Positions 50,618 through 60,283 of a stretch of 64,000 nt of DNA are shown in pieces. Source of the DNA: Thermostichus lividus PCC 6715 (GTDB lineage: Bacteria; Cyanobacteriota; Cyanobacteriia; Thermosynechococcales; Thermosynechococcaceae). The stretch's first letter is position 1. Each line of letters opens with the position of its first letter. The stretch lies in NCBI RefSeq assembly GCF_002754935.1, contig NZ_CP018092.1, positions 62,001 to 126,000 of the forward strand, in the 5' to 3' direction. Below the pieces are notes generated by a model. The model saw only the letters and a program-made list of their open reading frames with translations. It was not told the origin of the DNA and searched no databases. The translations under genes were made by a program, and so were the position numbers.

Positions 50618-51271
50618 GTGTGGCGATCCCTAGCCGCCGTGCTGTTCCAACAGCCCTGCCCCTGCTGTGGTCGTCTGAGTCGGCAACCTCTGTGCCCAAG
50701 CTGCGAACGGCGGCTGCGAACGTGGGAGCTGCGCGATCGCCGCTCTTACTGGCGCGGATCAGTGCCCCTATTGCCGTGGGGCAGCTACCGTCAGGACTTA
50801 AAGCGGGCGATCGCCACCCTCAAGTACCATGCCCATCCCGAATTGGGCACCCTCTTTGGTGAATGGCTCGCTGTTGCTTGGCTAGAGAGTCAGGTCAGCC
50901 ACAACCTGCCGCTCCAGGTGGTTCCCATTCCCCTCCATGCCGATAAATTAAAGGCGCGGGGCTTTAACCAAGCAGAAATCATTGCCGCCAGCTTTTGTCG
51001 TGCCCTAGAATTGCCCTTGGTTCCCCATGCCTTGGTACGGCAGCGCGCAACGCAGTCAATGTTTCAACTGACGGTGGCTGAGCGGGTCGCTAATTTAGAG
51101 CAGGCGTTTGTCTTAGGGCGCGGTTTAAGGAAGCAATGCTGGGTGCTGCTGTGTGATGACATTTACACCACGGGCACAACCGCCCGTGCGGCGGCAGAAA
51201 CCCTGAGAGCCGCAGGGCATCGGGTACTGGGAATCGTTACAGTGGCGGTAGCGCTCCCTGAGCCACACTAA
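50618..51271 (+). CDS. ComF family phosphoribosyltransferase-like protein
   Basis: 217 residues from GTG 50618. The N-terminal zinc finger CPCCGRLSRQPLCPSCERRL (CxxC...CxxC) is followed by a type I phosphoribosyltransferase domain with VPIPLHADKLKARGFNQAE and the PRPP loop LLCDDIYTTGTTARAAAE (about 175-192). ComF acts in DNA uptake in competent bacteria, which fits with the comM gene at 12418. The final 35 bases overlap the convergent cobS end. Confidence 0.88.
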   Translation: MWRSLAAVLFQQPCPCCGRLSRQPLCPSCERRLRTWELRDRRSYWRGSVPLLPWGSYRQDLKRAIATLKYHAHPELGTLFGEWLAVAWLESQVSHNLPLQVVPIPLHADKLKARGFNQAEIIAASFCRALELPLVPHALVRQRATQSMFQLTVAERVANLEQAFVLGRGLRKQCWVLLCDDIYTTGTTARAAAETLRAAGHRVLGIVTVAVALPEPH

Positions 51272-51992
51272 GGCCAACCAGCATCAGAGCCTCGTTCCAC
51301 TCCACCACGGCACCGTAGGTATCGCCGGTGTGCCCTCCCACTTGGTGATAAAACCATGCCGGTACCAAGAGCATCAGGAGGAGGCCAAGACTGTGGAGGT
51401 ATAGCAACTGGCCAAGGGAGAGGGGCAGTATCACACTCATGAGACTCAATACGAGGCCACTTGGCCAAAAATCCCAAGGGACGCGGCAGGAGACTTTATG
51501 AATCTGACCAGTTCCTGTGGGCTTGAGGTAGGGGTAGCGGGCGATCGCCCACACTTGTGCTACCCGTCCCCACACCGCCGCCCACAGCACGCTAAAGGGC
51601 ATGGTTGAACTCGCCAGAGCACTGACTTTCAGCAACAGGATCACGATGGCAGCCATCACCCCAAACGCACCGCTGCGACTGTCTGCCATGACTGCGAGCC
51701 GCCGTTGCGGATCCCTCACCCCTAAGCCATCTGCTGTATCCATTGCCCCATCCAGATGCAGCCCACCGGTGAGCCCTAACCAGAGCGCCACCAGCAACAC
51801 GCCTTGCACCAGCCGTGGCAGGTAAAGCAGGTCTAGCAGCCAGTCTGCCCCGAACAGTAGCCCGCCAATCAGTACCCCCACCCCTGGGCACCACTTTGCT
51901 GCGCCAGCAAGTTTGATAGGGCATCTAGGGGGAAGGGGCAAACAGGTGTAGAAGATCACTGCCCCTAGCCATTCCTGCCACAGGGACTTCAT
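51237..51992 (-). CDS. cobS: adenosylcobinamide-GDP ribazoletransferase
   Basis: 251 residues, strongly hydrophobic with about six membrane segments. The FTCLPLP-like YTCLPLP start and GGLHLDGAMDTADGLG (about 80-95) with its aspartates are the CobS signature; KVSALASS and GRVAQVWAIARYPYLKPTGTG also fit. It joins alpha-ribazole to adenosylcobinamide-GDP in the last steps of cobamide synthesis. Its start overlaps the M16 peptidase stop by 4 bases. No cobalamin riboswitch was seen. Confidence 0.92.
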   Translation of the reverse strand: MKSLWQEWLGAVIFYTCLPLPPRCPIKLAGAAKWCPGVGVLIGGLLFGADWLLDLLYLPRLVQGVLLVALWLGLTGGLHLDGAMDTADGLGVRDPQRRLAVMADSRSGAFGVMAAIVILLLKVSALASSTMPFSVLWAAVWGRVAQVWAIARYPYLKPTGTGQIHKVSCRVPWDFWPSGLVLSLMSVILPLSLGQLLYLHSLGLLLMLLVPAWFYHQVGGHTGDTYGAVVEWNEALMLVGLSVAQGALPPL

Positions 51993-53500
51993 AATCGTGT
52001 TTGAATTTGGGCTACGGTGCGTTGCTGTGGCCGGAGGGACTGTGCTACCTGTTGAATATCAGCAGGGGTGATCTGTTCAATGGCCTCAAGGCGATTAAAT
52101 AATTGCTGCCACCCCTCCCCCTTGACGGCGTAATCGGCCAAGAGCTTGGCCATCCCCTCGTTGGAGGTCAGGTTTTGCAGCAGTTCCATACGCAGTTGTG
52201 TTTTTACCCGAGCCAACTCGTCGGCTCTGATGGGATCTGCCTGTAGTGCTTGTAACTCCTTGGCAATGCCCGCCGCCAATGCTGCGGTAGTATGCCCTGG
52301 AGCCGGTGCGCCATAAATGAGAAAACGGTTGGGATATTTATTGCCCGGAAAGCCGACGTACGCTTGCACATTCAGGGCAGTTTTCTGTTCTAGGACAAGG
52401 GCGCGATAAAGGCGGGAGGTGCGGCCACCACTGAGAATCTGCGCCAACATTTCGTACTGGAGGTAAGTGGGGTCGCGCAGGGCAGGACAGGGATACGCCT
52501 CGATATAAAGGGGTTGGCTAGCTAGCTCTAGGGTAATGCTACGCGGTTCAGTCGGCGGAGGTTCAGGGGCGATCGCCGTGGCCTTGCCCTGACCCTTGGG
52601 ATAGCGGCCAAAATATACCTGCGCCAACCGTTGCACCTGTTTGGGGTCAACATCCCCCACCAGCACCATGGTCATTTTTTCAGGGGTGTAATACTCCGCA
52701 AAAAAACGCTCGACATCAATGCGGCGCAGATTTTGAATATCGTCGCGGTAGCCAATCACCGGACGGCGGTAGGGGTGTTCCTGAAACGTGGTAGCTAAAA
52801 AGGCTTCAAAGAGTTGTCCTGAGGGTGAGTTCTCTGTTCGCAGGCGACGCTCCTCAAGGATGACTTCTTTTTCTTGGTAAAACTCACGGAACACCGGCTC
52901 TAGAAATCGCTCTGACTCTAAGGACATCCACAGTTCCAGTTTGTTGGCCGGAAAACTGTAGAAATAGCGGGTGGCATCAGCAGAGGTGGTGGCATTGAGA
53001 CCGACCCCCCCTGCCTGTTGGACAATTTGACCATACTGGTTTTGCAGCACGTAACGATCTGCGACCCGTTGCACTGCCGCAAACTCCACCAATAGCTGCT
53101 GACGTTGGGCATCATCATGGGTAGCCTGTAGCTGATCAAAGAGCTGATCGAGTTGGGCAAATGTTTCCTTTTCTGCTGCATAGTTGCGAGTGCCAATGCG
53201 GCGGGTTCCCTTAAAGGCAAGGTGTTCCAGATAGTGCGCCACCCCAGTTTGCCCCTCCGGTTCATCTACCCCCCCCACATCGACATAGGTCAGGAAAGAA
53301 ATAATGGGGGCTTGGTGCTGCTCCATGACAATAAAGTGCATCCCATTGTCAAGGTAAAACTCGCTAATTTGATTCATGGCGCGGTCAATGTAAGGCCGGA
53401 TCGTCTGGGCAGACGCAATGGGCGTGAGCCATACCCACAGGGCGATCGCCCCAACACAGAAGCACTGGCATTGACTCCAAATAAGCTGCAACAATGACAC
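51989..53500 (-). CDS. M16 family zinc peptidase, secreted
   Basis: 503 residues from GTG 53498-53500. A signal peptide (CFCVGAIALWVWLTPIASAQ) precedes the peptidase domain with the inverted zinc motif HYLEH in GVAHYLEHLAFKGT (about 84-97) and the third ligand region further down. A second, non-catalytic M16 domain (MTMVLVGDVDPKQVQRLAQVYFGRYP, from about 255) follows. A periplasmic processing protease of the insulinase/PqqL type is likely. Its last 4 bases overlap cobS. Confidence 0.87.
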   Translation of the reverse strand: MSLLQLIWSQCQCFCVGAIALWVWLTPIASAQTIRPYIDRAMNQISEFYLDNGMHFIVMEQHQAPIISFLTYVDVGGVDEPEGQTGVAHYLEHLAFKGTRRIGTRNYAAEKETFAQLDQLFDQLQATHDDAQRQQLLVEFAAVQRVADRYVLQNQYGQIVQQAGGVGLNATTSADATRYFYSFPANKLELWMSLESERFLEPVFREFYQEKEVILEERRLRTENSPSGQLFEAFLATTFQEHPYRRPVIGYRDDIQNLRRIDVERFFAEYYTPEKMTMVLVGDVDPKQVQRLAQVYFGRYPKGQGKATAIAPEPPPTEPRSITLELASQPLYIEAYPCPALRDPTYLQYEMLAQILSGGRTSRLYRALVLEQKTALNVQAYVGFPGNKYPNRFLIYGAPAPGHTTAALAAGIAKELQALQADPIRADELARVKTQLRMELLQNLTSNEGMAKLLADYAVKGEGWQQLFNRLEAIEQITPADIQQVAQSLRPQQRTVAQIQTRL

Positions 53501-53721
53501 AGGGATGTCTCAGGTACTGCTTCTATTACACCCTATTTCAGTCGTTCAGACGCTATGCTGCTGTCTTGATCTTCTGCGTGGTTTTTACCTCTTGCGCAGC
53601 AACACGCTTGGCAGCACTGACAAGATTAGCTTATAACTATTACCATTACTCTTTAATTTATTGCCCCAAAGACGTGATCCAGTTCTAAGCCGCTCACTCC
53701 CCAGTTCATTTTCTTGTTTTG

Positions 53722-56700
53722 ATGGATTGTCAACTGCCGCCTTCTGACCCCTTGCAAGTGCGCGGGGTTCTTCTGCCCTGTAGTGGTGCTCTGCTGGACT
53801 TCCTTGAACATGCGGTCGGTCAGGATCTTTGTTGCGCCCTAGTAGAGATTTTGGCGGCGTTGCCTATGGGAGTTTGCCTCTACAATGCTGCCAAGCAAGT
53901 TATCTACATCAACCCCTACGCTCGCAACCTATTGGGGATCACTGATGCCTCGCAACCGGCAACGGAAATTTGGCAAAACATCCATCTTTTTGAGGAGGAC
54001 AGCGCCGCCGCGCCGAATCATCCTCGTCCCTACCCCAAAGAGAACTTGCTGAAACCCCAAGGGCAACATCCTGCGGTTGATGAGCGCAGAACTGTGACTC
54101 TCCAGTATGGCGATCGCCGCATGACCATTGAGCTAGAAGTTAGACCGATTTTCAATCGTAGCGGGGAGATGCAACTTGGCCTGATCACCTTTCAGGATAT
54201 TAGGGATCGCCATCGAGATGCAACGGAACACCAACATCTGATTAATCACTTGCGCCAGCAGGCAGACCGCTACTACAGCCTAGTACAACGCCAAACGGAT
54301 TTTTTGATTTGCTCGCGAGCCGATACGGTCATTACCTTTGCCAACACGGCCTTCTGCCGGGCGTTTGAACGGGCGGTGACCGACGTGATTGGCCAGCCGT
54401 GGGCGACCTTTGTCCTGCCGGAAGATTTACCTGCTCTGTTAGCCAAAGTCCAGGCATTGACACCCGATGCCCCCACCTTTACCAACGAGAACCGCGTCTG
54501 TAGCCCTCAAGGGATTAAGTACACCCAATGGATTAATTTAGGTATTTTTGACGACGCTGGCCAACTTGTCGAAATTCAGTCTGTGGGGCGCGATATTAGC
54601 ATGCTCAAAGAGCAGTTATTACGGGAGCAGGCACTGAATCGGGTGATTCAGGCCATTCGTAACTCATTAGATCTCGAGACCATTTTTGCCACAGTGGTTG
54701 AAGAAGTTGGCAAGCTGTGGCTGAAGCTCGATTGCGTGGTGGTGCAGTACCTTCCCCATCGGCACGCATGGGTGCGGCGATCAGAGTATCGCCAAGATCC
54801 CAACTGGCCGCACCATATTGGCTACGAAGTTTCCGATGCCGATAACCCCATGGCCGCGCAGCTTAAGGCGGGTCACATTATCCAAATTAGCGATGCCAGT
54901 GAAATTACGGATCCCGTCCTAAAACCTTTAACCGAGATGTTTCCGGGGGCATGGCTGATAGTGCCCTTACGGGTAGAAGAGCAGACCTGGGGTGCCTTGG
55001 GGGTGTTTACTACCAATGGTGCCCACCAGTGGTCTGCGGCTGAAATTTCGCTGATGACGACGATTGCAACCCAACTGGAAGTGGCCATTTATCAAGCCAA
55101 GCTATACCAACGGGCACAGGAGGAATTGGCGCAGCGCCGCCGCATTGAAGCAGCATTGCGCGACAGTGAAGAACGATTTCGCTCAACTGCGATGAATGTG
55201 CCGGGAGGCATCTTCCGCTATCTGCACTTTCCTGATGGGCGCAATCAAGTTTTTTACCTTAACCCTATGTGTGAAAAGTTATGGGGTGTGCCAGCGGCGG
55301 TGGCAGCGGCGGATGGTTCTGCGCTCTGGCAGCTTGTGCATCCTGATGATCGCCCTGCCATGCTTGAATCTGTAGAGAAATCAGCCCGAACGTTGCAGCC
55401 ATGGTTTTGGCAGTGGCGAATCATTCACCCCAATGGCGACATTCGCTGGCTGGAAGGGGCAGGTCAACCGGAGCGCCGCGACGATGGTGCGGTGATGTGG
55501 TACACCCTTGTTCTGGATGTGAGCGATCGCCATGCGGCTCAAGAGCGCCTACAAGAGCAACAGGCACAGTTAGATTTAGCGGTGCAAGCCTCCAATATTG
55601 GCTTTTATTTTTGCGACTTACGCACCCAAACCGCCTATGTCTCTCCCACCTATAAAGCGCAGTTGGGGTATCCGGCCAATGCGGCGGAAGCCAGTCCTAA
55701 AGATTGGGCCAGCCGGCTGCATCCCGAGGATCGAGAGCGGGCAGTGAGTGCCTTTCAGCGGTTTCTGCGGGGCGAGGCAGCCTACAGCATTGATTTTCGC
55801 TTGCGTCACCGCGATGGCAGCTACCGCTGGATTCACAGTAAGGCTGTCCTCATTCGCGATTCCTTGGGGCAGCCCTGTAAGGTGGTGGGTACCCACATCG
55901 ACATTACCGATCGCAAAACTGCGGAAATGGCCTTGCGAGAGAGTGAAGAGCGCTATCGACTGCTCGCGGAAAACATGAATGACATTGTGTGTGTGCACGA
56001 TCCCGCTGGCCACTGCCTTTATATCAGCCCGTCCTACGAAGCACTCTTAGGGCGCAAGAGTACAGACCTAATTAGCCAACACTTTAGTGAACTGTCTCAT
56101 CCTGAGGATCGCGCTCAGGTGCGGCAAGAATTGGCACAAATGATTCAACAAAATAAATTTTGGCCCCTCACCCATCGTGTGTGCACTGCCTCTGGCGAAA
56201 CACTGTGGCTAGAGACCCTCATCAAGCCCCGCTACGACGACCAAGGTCAGTTACAAAGGCTGCAAACCACCTCGCGGGATGTGACGGCACGCCTTAAGGT
56301 GCAAAACCAACTGCATTACGAAGCCTACCACGACATGCTGACCGGCCTGCCCAATCGCCTTTACCTGATGGAACAGCTGGAAGCAGCGATCTCTGAGGCT
56401 CGCCGTAACCCCCGCTACCATTATGCCGTCGTCTTTTTAGACTTAGATGCCTTTAAGGTGATCAACGATAGTTTGGGTCATGCGGTTGGCGATCGCGTAC
56501 TCGTTGAGTTTGCCCGGTTGCTGCGCAGCCTGATTCACCGCAGCCATACAGTGGCACGGTTTGGTGGCGATGAGTTTGTCATTTTGATGAGTGGCCTCAG
56601 CCATATACAGGAAGTGATTGCCCCCTGTGAAGGCATTATCACGCGCTTGCAAGACTCTATAAATGTTGATGAGCGGCAAATTTTTGTCAGTAGTAGCTTG

Positions 56701-57612
56701 GGTATGGTCTTTGCCCAAAATGAGTATCTAAACAGCCTTGAGGTGTTGCGCAATGCCGACATTGCAATGTATGAAGCCAAAGGCCATCAGCGGGGACGCT
56801 ACGCCATTTTCAATCAAGGGATGTACAAGCAGGTGCTCCAACGCCTCCACATTGAACACGACCTCCGCCGTGCCCTAGAGCAGGATGAGCTGCGGGTGTT
56901 TTATCAGCCCTTTTTTGACTTACAGGAGCAGCGTTTAGTGGGGTTTGAAGCCTTAGTGCGCTGGTATCACCCTGAACGGGGTCTCATTTCGCCTGCTGAG
57001 TTTATTCCCATTGCGGAAGATACCGGCTTGATTGTGGCCTTAGATCAGTGGGTCTTGCGTCATGCCTGCCAGCAACTGACGCAGTGGTACCAGCAGTACC
57101 CCAGCACCAAGCGCCTGATTCTCAGTGTCAATGTCTCTGCCAAAACTCTGAAGCACCCAAATTTTTTGGCACACTTAGATCACATCCAACAGGAATTTCG
57201 TTTGGCGGAGGGCAGGTTAATCCTTGAGCTAACAGAGCGAATTGCACTAGAACTCAACGAAGAGATGAGGGGGCTACTGAGTGCCCTTAGCGATCGCCAC
57301 ATTGAAATTAGTATTGATGATTTTGGCACTGGCTATTCTTGCCTTAGCTACCTCCATAGTTTACCGATTCAGCACCTCAAAGTGGATCGCTCCTTCGTCA
57401 GTCAGCTGGAAAACAACCAACGTAACTATCAAATCACCCAAATGATTTTAGTCCTTACCCATCAATTGGGATACCGGGCGATCGCCGAAGGCATTGAAAC
57501 GGCTGATCAGCTTCAACTGTTGCGGGAACTCGGGTGTGACTATGGCCAAGGGTATCTATTTGCCCGCCCAGCCCCTGCGAGCGCGATCGAACCCTTACTG
57601 CAAGCGCTATAG
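53722..57612 (+). CDS. multi-sensor diguanylate cyclase/phosphodiesterase (PAS-GAF-GGDEF-EAL)
   Basis: 1296 residues from ATG 53722, no membrane segment. Order: PAS (about 35-160), PAS (185-300), GAF (315-463), three further PAS domains (478-600, 617-740, 739-865), GGDEF (875-1035) and EAL (1045-1290). The GGDEF motif is intact (RFGGDEF, about 947), while the RxxD inhibitory site upstream reads RSHT and is absent. The EAL motif (FEALVRW, about 1075), DDFGTGYS and KVDRSF are intact. It could make and/or degrade cyclic di-GMP. The GAF domain lacks an obvious bilin-binding cysteine, so it is not a recognisable cyanobacteriochrome. Confidence 0.92.
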   Translation: MDCQLPPSDPLQVRGVLLPCSGALLDFLEHAVGQDLCCALVEILAALPMGVCLYNAAKQVIYINPYARNLLGITDASQPATEIWQNIHLFEEDSAAAPNHPRPYPKENLLKPQGQHPAVDERRTVTLQYGDRRMTIELEVRPIFNRSGEMQLGLITFQDIRDRHRDATEHQHLINHLRQQADRYYSLVQRQTDFLICSRADTVITFANTAFCRAFERAVTDVIGQPWATFVLPEDLPALLAKVQALTPDAPTFTNENRVCSPQGIKYTQWINLGIFDDAGQLVEIQSVGRDISMLKEQLLREQALNRVIQAIRNSLDLETIFATVVEEVGKLWLKLDCVVVQYLPHRHAWVRRSEYRQDPNWPHHIGYEVSDADNPMAAQLKAGHIIQISDASEITDPVLKPLTEMFPGAWLIVPLRVEEQTWGALGVFTTNGAHQWSAAEISLMTTIATQLEVAIYQAKLYQRAQEELAQRRRIEAALRDSEERFRSTAMNVPGGIFRYLHFPDGRNQVFYLNPMCEKLWGVPAAVAAADGSALWQLVHPDDRPAMLESVEKSARTLQPWFWQWRIIHPNGDIRWLEGAGQPERRDDGAVMWYTLVLDVSDRHAAQERLQEQQAQLDLAVQASNIGFYFCDLRTQTAYVSPTYKAQLGYPANAAEASPKDWASRLHPEDRERAVSAFQRFLRGEAAYSIDFRLRHRDGSYRWIHSKAVLIRDSLGQPCKVVGTHIDITDRKTAEMALRESEERYRLLAENMNDIVCVHDPAGHCLYISPSYEALLGRKSTDLISQHFSELSHPEDRAQVRQELAQMIQQNKFWPLTHRVCTASGETLWLETLIKPRYDDQGQLQRLQTTSRDVTARLKVQNQLHYEAYHDMLTGLPNRLYLMEQLEAAISEARRNPRYHYAVVFLDLDAFKVINDSLGHAVGDRVLVEFARLLRSLIHRSHTVARFGGDEFVILMSGLSHIQEVIAPCEGIITRLQDSINVDERQIFVSSSLGMVFAQNEYLNSLEVLRNADIAMYEAKGHQRGRYAIFNQGMYKQVLQRLHIEHDLRRALEQDELRVFYQPFFDLQEQRLVGFEALVRWYHPERGLISPAEFIPIAEDTGLIVALDQWVLRHACQQLTQWYQQYPSTKRLILSVNVSAKTLKHPNFLAHLDHIQQEFRLAEGRLILELTERIALELNEEMRGLLSALSDRHIEISIDDFGTGYSCLSYLHSLPIQHLKVDRSFVSQLENNQRNYQITQMILVLTHQLGYRAIAEGIETADQLQLLRELGCDYGQGYLFARPAPASAIEPLLQAL

Positions 57613-57708
57613 GTTGGCCACTAATTGTGTTGGTGTCCTCTGTTGGCTGCTGGCTAGTGGCGTTGTCTGGTTCATATCGATTCCGGCTCAGCCAACTGGT
57701 TGAGTGAG

Positions 57709-59250
57709 CTATCGCGGTTCAGCCGGCTCTTCGGTACTTACAATCTTGCCTAGGCGTTCAATCTGTAGGGGGGTGGCTGGGAAATCCGCCTGAATTAAAC
57801 GGCGAATGAGTTGCACACTGGCAAAGTTTTGGTCAATGTGGGGAATGCCCTGATTGTCGATGCGTACAGGAATGATCTTGCCTTGAAGAAACTGACCTGA
57901 GCCGTCTAATTCTACATCGAGAATCAAGGACTTACCGAGGTTACCGTAGCTACCCAAGGTTTGGTAGCCCACAAAGTTGCCCAAGGAGTAGGCAATGAGG
58001 CGGCCTTTGTAGAGTTCGAGGGCGCGAGGGACATGCGGGCCATGACCAAGGACTAAATCGGCCCCCTGGTCAATCATTGCCCGCGCAAATTGCACCACGT
58101 TACCCCGATCTTCGCCGTAGAAATATTCGGTGCGATCGCGAGTATGGATTTGGTCGCTGCCTTCAGCGCCACCGTGGAAGGTGACAACCACAATATCAGC
58201 CGTCTTCTTGGCCTGTTGCACCAGTGCTGCCCCTGCATTCAGGTCTTGGATGCGGTTTTGGCCATGGTAGGTGGCAAAGCCAATGAAGGCGGTTTTGATG
58301 CCATTGGTTTCAAGATAAGCAATTTGATTCAGGTCACCAACGGCGGTCATGCCTGCGGCGTTGATGTGGCGCATCGTATCCCGAAAGCCCTGTTCATTGA
58401 AGTCATAGCTATGGTTATTTGCCACGCTCAGCACATCAAAGCCAGTGTTCCGCAGGAGCTGGGCATAGCTGGGAGGTGAACGAAAGGCAAAGCTGCGACC
58501 ACTGCTGGTGTTTTTGAAGGGATGGGGATAATCGGTGAGGGTGCTTTCGTAGTTGCCAAAGAGAATATCAGCCCCCTGTAGGTGGGGCTTAACGTGGGCA
58601 AATAGTACTTGTGGATCAGCAGGAAGGCGATTATTGGGAAAATTCGTTCCCAAGACCATATCCCCCACCGCTTTAATGCGCAGGCGACGCTCTACCGCAG
58701 TAGAGGGAGGGAGAATGGCGGGAGGGCTTGGCTGTGGTGTGGTGACTGCGGGGGTTGGCTCCGGAGTGTCCGTCGGTGCGACTTCGGCAGTCAGTTGATT
58801 CTGTACGGCCCACGCCACAACCCCCGTGCTAGCGATCGCCAACACGCTAAGGGTAACCGCAGTAACGCCCGATTGCCTCGTTTTACTAGGTGTTGTAGGG
58901 GGAACGGCGGCAGGCAGAGTCATTGCTTCAGCCCCAGCAGCCGCTAAGCTCTCCTTAAGCTGTACAGTCTGTGTCCATTCCGGCCACTCTTCCCCCTTGA
59001 GGCGACCGTGGAGTCGCACACTGAGAATTCCTTGAGGACTCAGACGCTTCAGACCTTTGAGGACAAATTGGACACAGGCGTCGGGAGGCAGCGATCGCCC
59101 CGCTTCAAACATAATTTGTAAACAGTCACCCCGCCGTCGCACGAGGGCATGAACTCCCTTAAGATTTAGGGTGCGGTTCATCAATTGGGCGATCGCCTCC
59201 GCTTGACCCCGCTGCGCGTCCTGCCACAGTAGCTCCAAAGATGCTGCCAT
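57709..59250 (-). CDS. CapA-family (poly-gamma-glutamate synthesis type) metallophosphatase-like protein
   Basis: 513 residues. Residues 1-110 form a cytoplasmic domain of unknown role, then a membrane segment (VTAVTLSVLAIASTGVVAWAV, about 128-148), a Pro/Thr linker and the CapA domain (about 190-510) with AVGDMVLG, ILFGNYESTLTD, VLSVANNHSYDF and LVLGHGPHVPRALELYKGRLIAYSLGNFV, all standard PGA_cap motifs. The outer domain resembles calcineurin-like phosphoesterases. Its natural substrate is unknown; a role in envelope polymer metabolism is inference. Confidence 0.82.
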   Translation of the reverse strand: MAASLELLWQDAQRGQAEAIAQLMNRTLNLKGVHALVRRRGDCLQIMFEAGRSLPPDACVQFVLKGLKRLSPQGILSVRLHGRLKGEEWPEWTQTVQLKESLAAAGAEAMTLPAAVPPTTPSKTRQSGVTAVTLSVLAIASTGVVAWAVQNQLTAEVAPTDTPEPTPAVTTPQPSPPAILPPSTAVERRLRIKAVGDMVLGTNFPNNRLPADPQVLFAHVKPHLQGADILFGNYESTLTDYPHPFKNTSSGRSFAFRSPPSYAQLLRNTGFDVLSVANNHSYDFNEQGFRDTMRHINAAGMTAVGDLNQIAYLETNGIKTAFIGFATYHGQNRIQDLNAGAALVQQAKKTADIVVVTFHGGAEGSDQIHTRDRTEYFYGEDRGNVVQFARAMIDQGADLVLGHGPHVPRALELYKGRLIAYSLGNFVGYQTLGSYGNLGKSLILDVELDGSGQFLQGKIIPVRIDNQGIPHIDQNFASVQLIRRLIQADFPATPLQIERLGKIVSTEEPAEPR

Positions 59251-59372
59251 ACAGCCTGTTTTTCAGGTTTGAGTCAGAGAATGTTGGGGGTGAGCCACCC
59301 TGCCGTTATTCTAGGGGATACTGCCAAGGATCATTCTAAGAAACAGACCAATTTAGCAAACGTCACGCCAAG

Positions 59373-59831
59373 CTAATTGTTATGCAACGCCCGTAATAAG
59401 TCATGGCGACTAATAATCCCCACCAGTTGGCCATCGTGATCCAGAACCGGTAAGCGACTAATGTGGTGGGTCACCATCAGGCGGGCAGCTTCGGAAATAG
59501 GCGCATCCACAGACACCGTATGGGGGTTAGGGGTCATTACATCTTGTACCTGCTGGCCTAGGGTTTTCTTCAGGTGCTGATGAAAGGATTCTGGGGACTC
59601 AAAGTAAATGACACTCCCTAAAAACGTAATGTACAGTGGTGGTTCTAGGGGCGCTTCCCGGACAATTAAATCCGCCTCTGACACTAAACCCACAAGGGTG
59701 CCATTGCTGTTAAGCACCGGTAACCCCCGCACCTGTTTTTCCTCCATGAGTTTAATGGCCTCAGTAATCGGGGCATCGGCGCGAATGGTGTAAGGGTTGG
59801 GGGTCATGTAATCACGAACAACAGCAGTCAT
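59373..59831 (-). CDS. CBS-domain protein
   Basis: 152 residues made of two CBS motifs: VRDYMTPNPYTIRADAPITEAIKLMEEKQVRGLPVLNSNG and VQDVMTPNPHTVSVDAPISEAARLMVTHHISRLPVLDHDG, each followed by LVGxxS. Such stand-alone pairs bind adenine nucleotides and regulate partner proteins. Its ATG overlaps the aroH stop by 4 bases, so it is translated with chorismate mutase. Confidence 0.88.
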   Translation of the reverse strand: MTAVVRDYMTPNPYTIRADAPITEAIKLMEEKQVRGLPVLNSNGTLVGLVSEADLIVREAPLEPPLYITFLGSVIYFESPESFHQHLKKTLGQQVQDVMTPNPHTVSVDAPISEAARLMVTHHISRLPVLDHDGQLVGIISRHDLLRALHNN

Positions 59832-60265
59832 AGCGAACCCAAGGAATGAGAGGACAGTTCAAGGGAAGGGTAACCACCATTCACTGCCAGATCAGGCCGG
59901 AGACTTTGGGCATGGCGCAAGTAGGCATGGTAAATGGGGTGATCGGCGCTAGGGGTATTGACATAAATCAGGCAGCGAATACAGTAGGGCAAGCCCCCCT
60001 CAACGTGCATTTGCTGGACATCCAACAGCGGAATATTGCGCCAGTGGGGGCACTCGCGGGCGATCGCCGCCGGAAAAATTTGATCTAGATCCCGAGTGAC
60101 CGAAAACGTGACACTAATCACTTCCGAGAAATCAAGGGCGTTGCGCCGTTCGATTTCGCTGAGGAGTTCCAGCACTGCCTCACGGATAGCTGGAATAGAG
60201 TTTTCAGTGGCGGTGGTTGCTCCACGAATTGCTCGGACACGCCAGCCCACGTTATGCTCCTCCAT
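59828..60265 (-). CDS. aroH: chorismate mutase, AroH type
   Basis: 145 residues. RVRAIRGATTATENSIPAI at the start and VQQMHVEGGLPYCIRCLIYVN further on are signatures of the monofunctional AroH fold (trimeric alpha/beta barrel as in Bacillus), including the active-site arginines. It converts chorismate to prephenate for phenylalanine and tyrosine. Together with aroE and aroC in this window it covers parts of the aromatic pathway. sppA ends 18 bases upstream. Confidence 0.92.
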   Translation of the reverse strand: MEEHNVGWRVRAIRGATTATENSIPAIREAVLELLSEIERRNALDFSEVISVTFSVTRDLDQIFPAAIARECPHWRNIPLLDVQQMHVEGGLPYCIRCLIYVNTPSADHPIYHAYLRHAQSLRPDLAVNGGYPSLELSSHSLGSL

Positions 60266-60283
60266 GCAGCTACTGTATCCAGC

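Noticed and set aside
53494-53688. 64-codon frame with a lipobox-like TSCAA before the GGDEF/EAL gene
   Set aside because: The start overlaps the divergent M16 peptidase start, no ribosome binding site is visible and the sequence is low in coding character.
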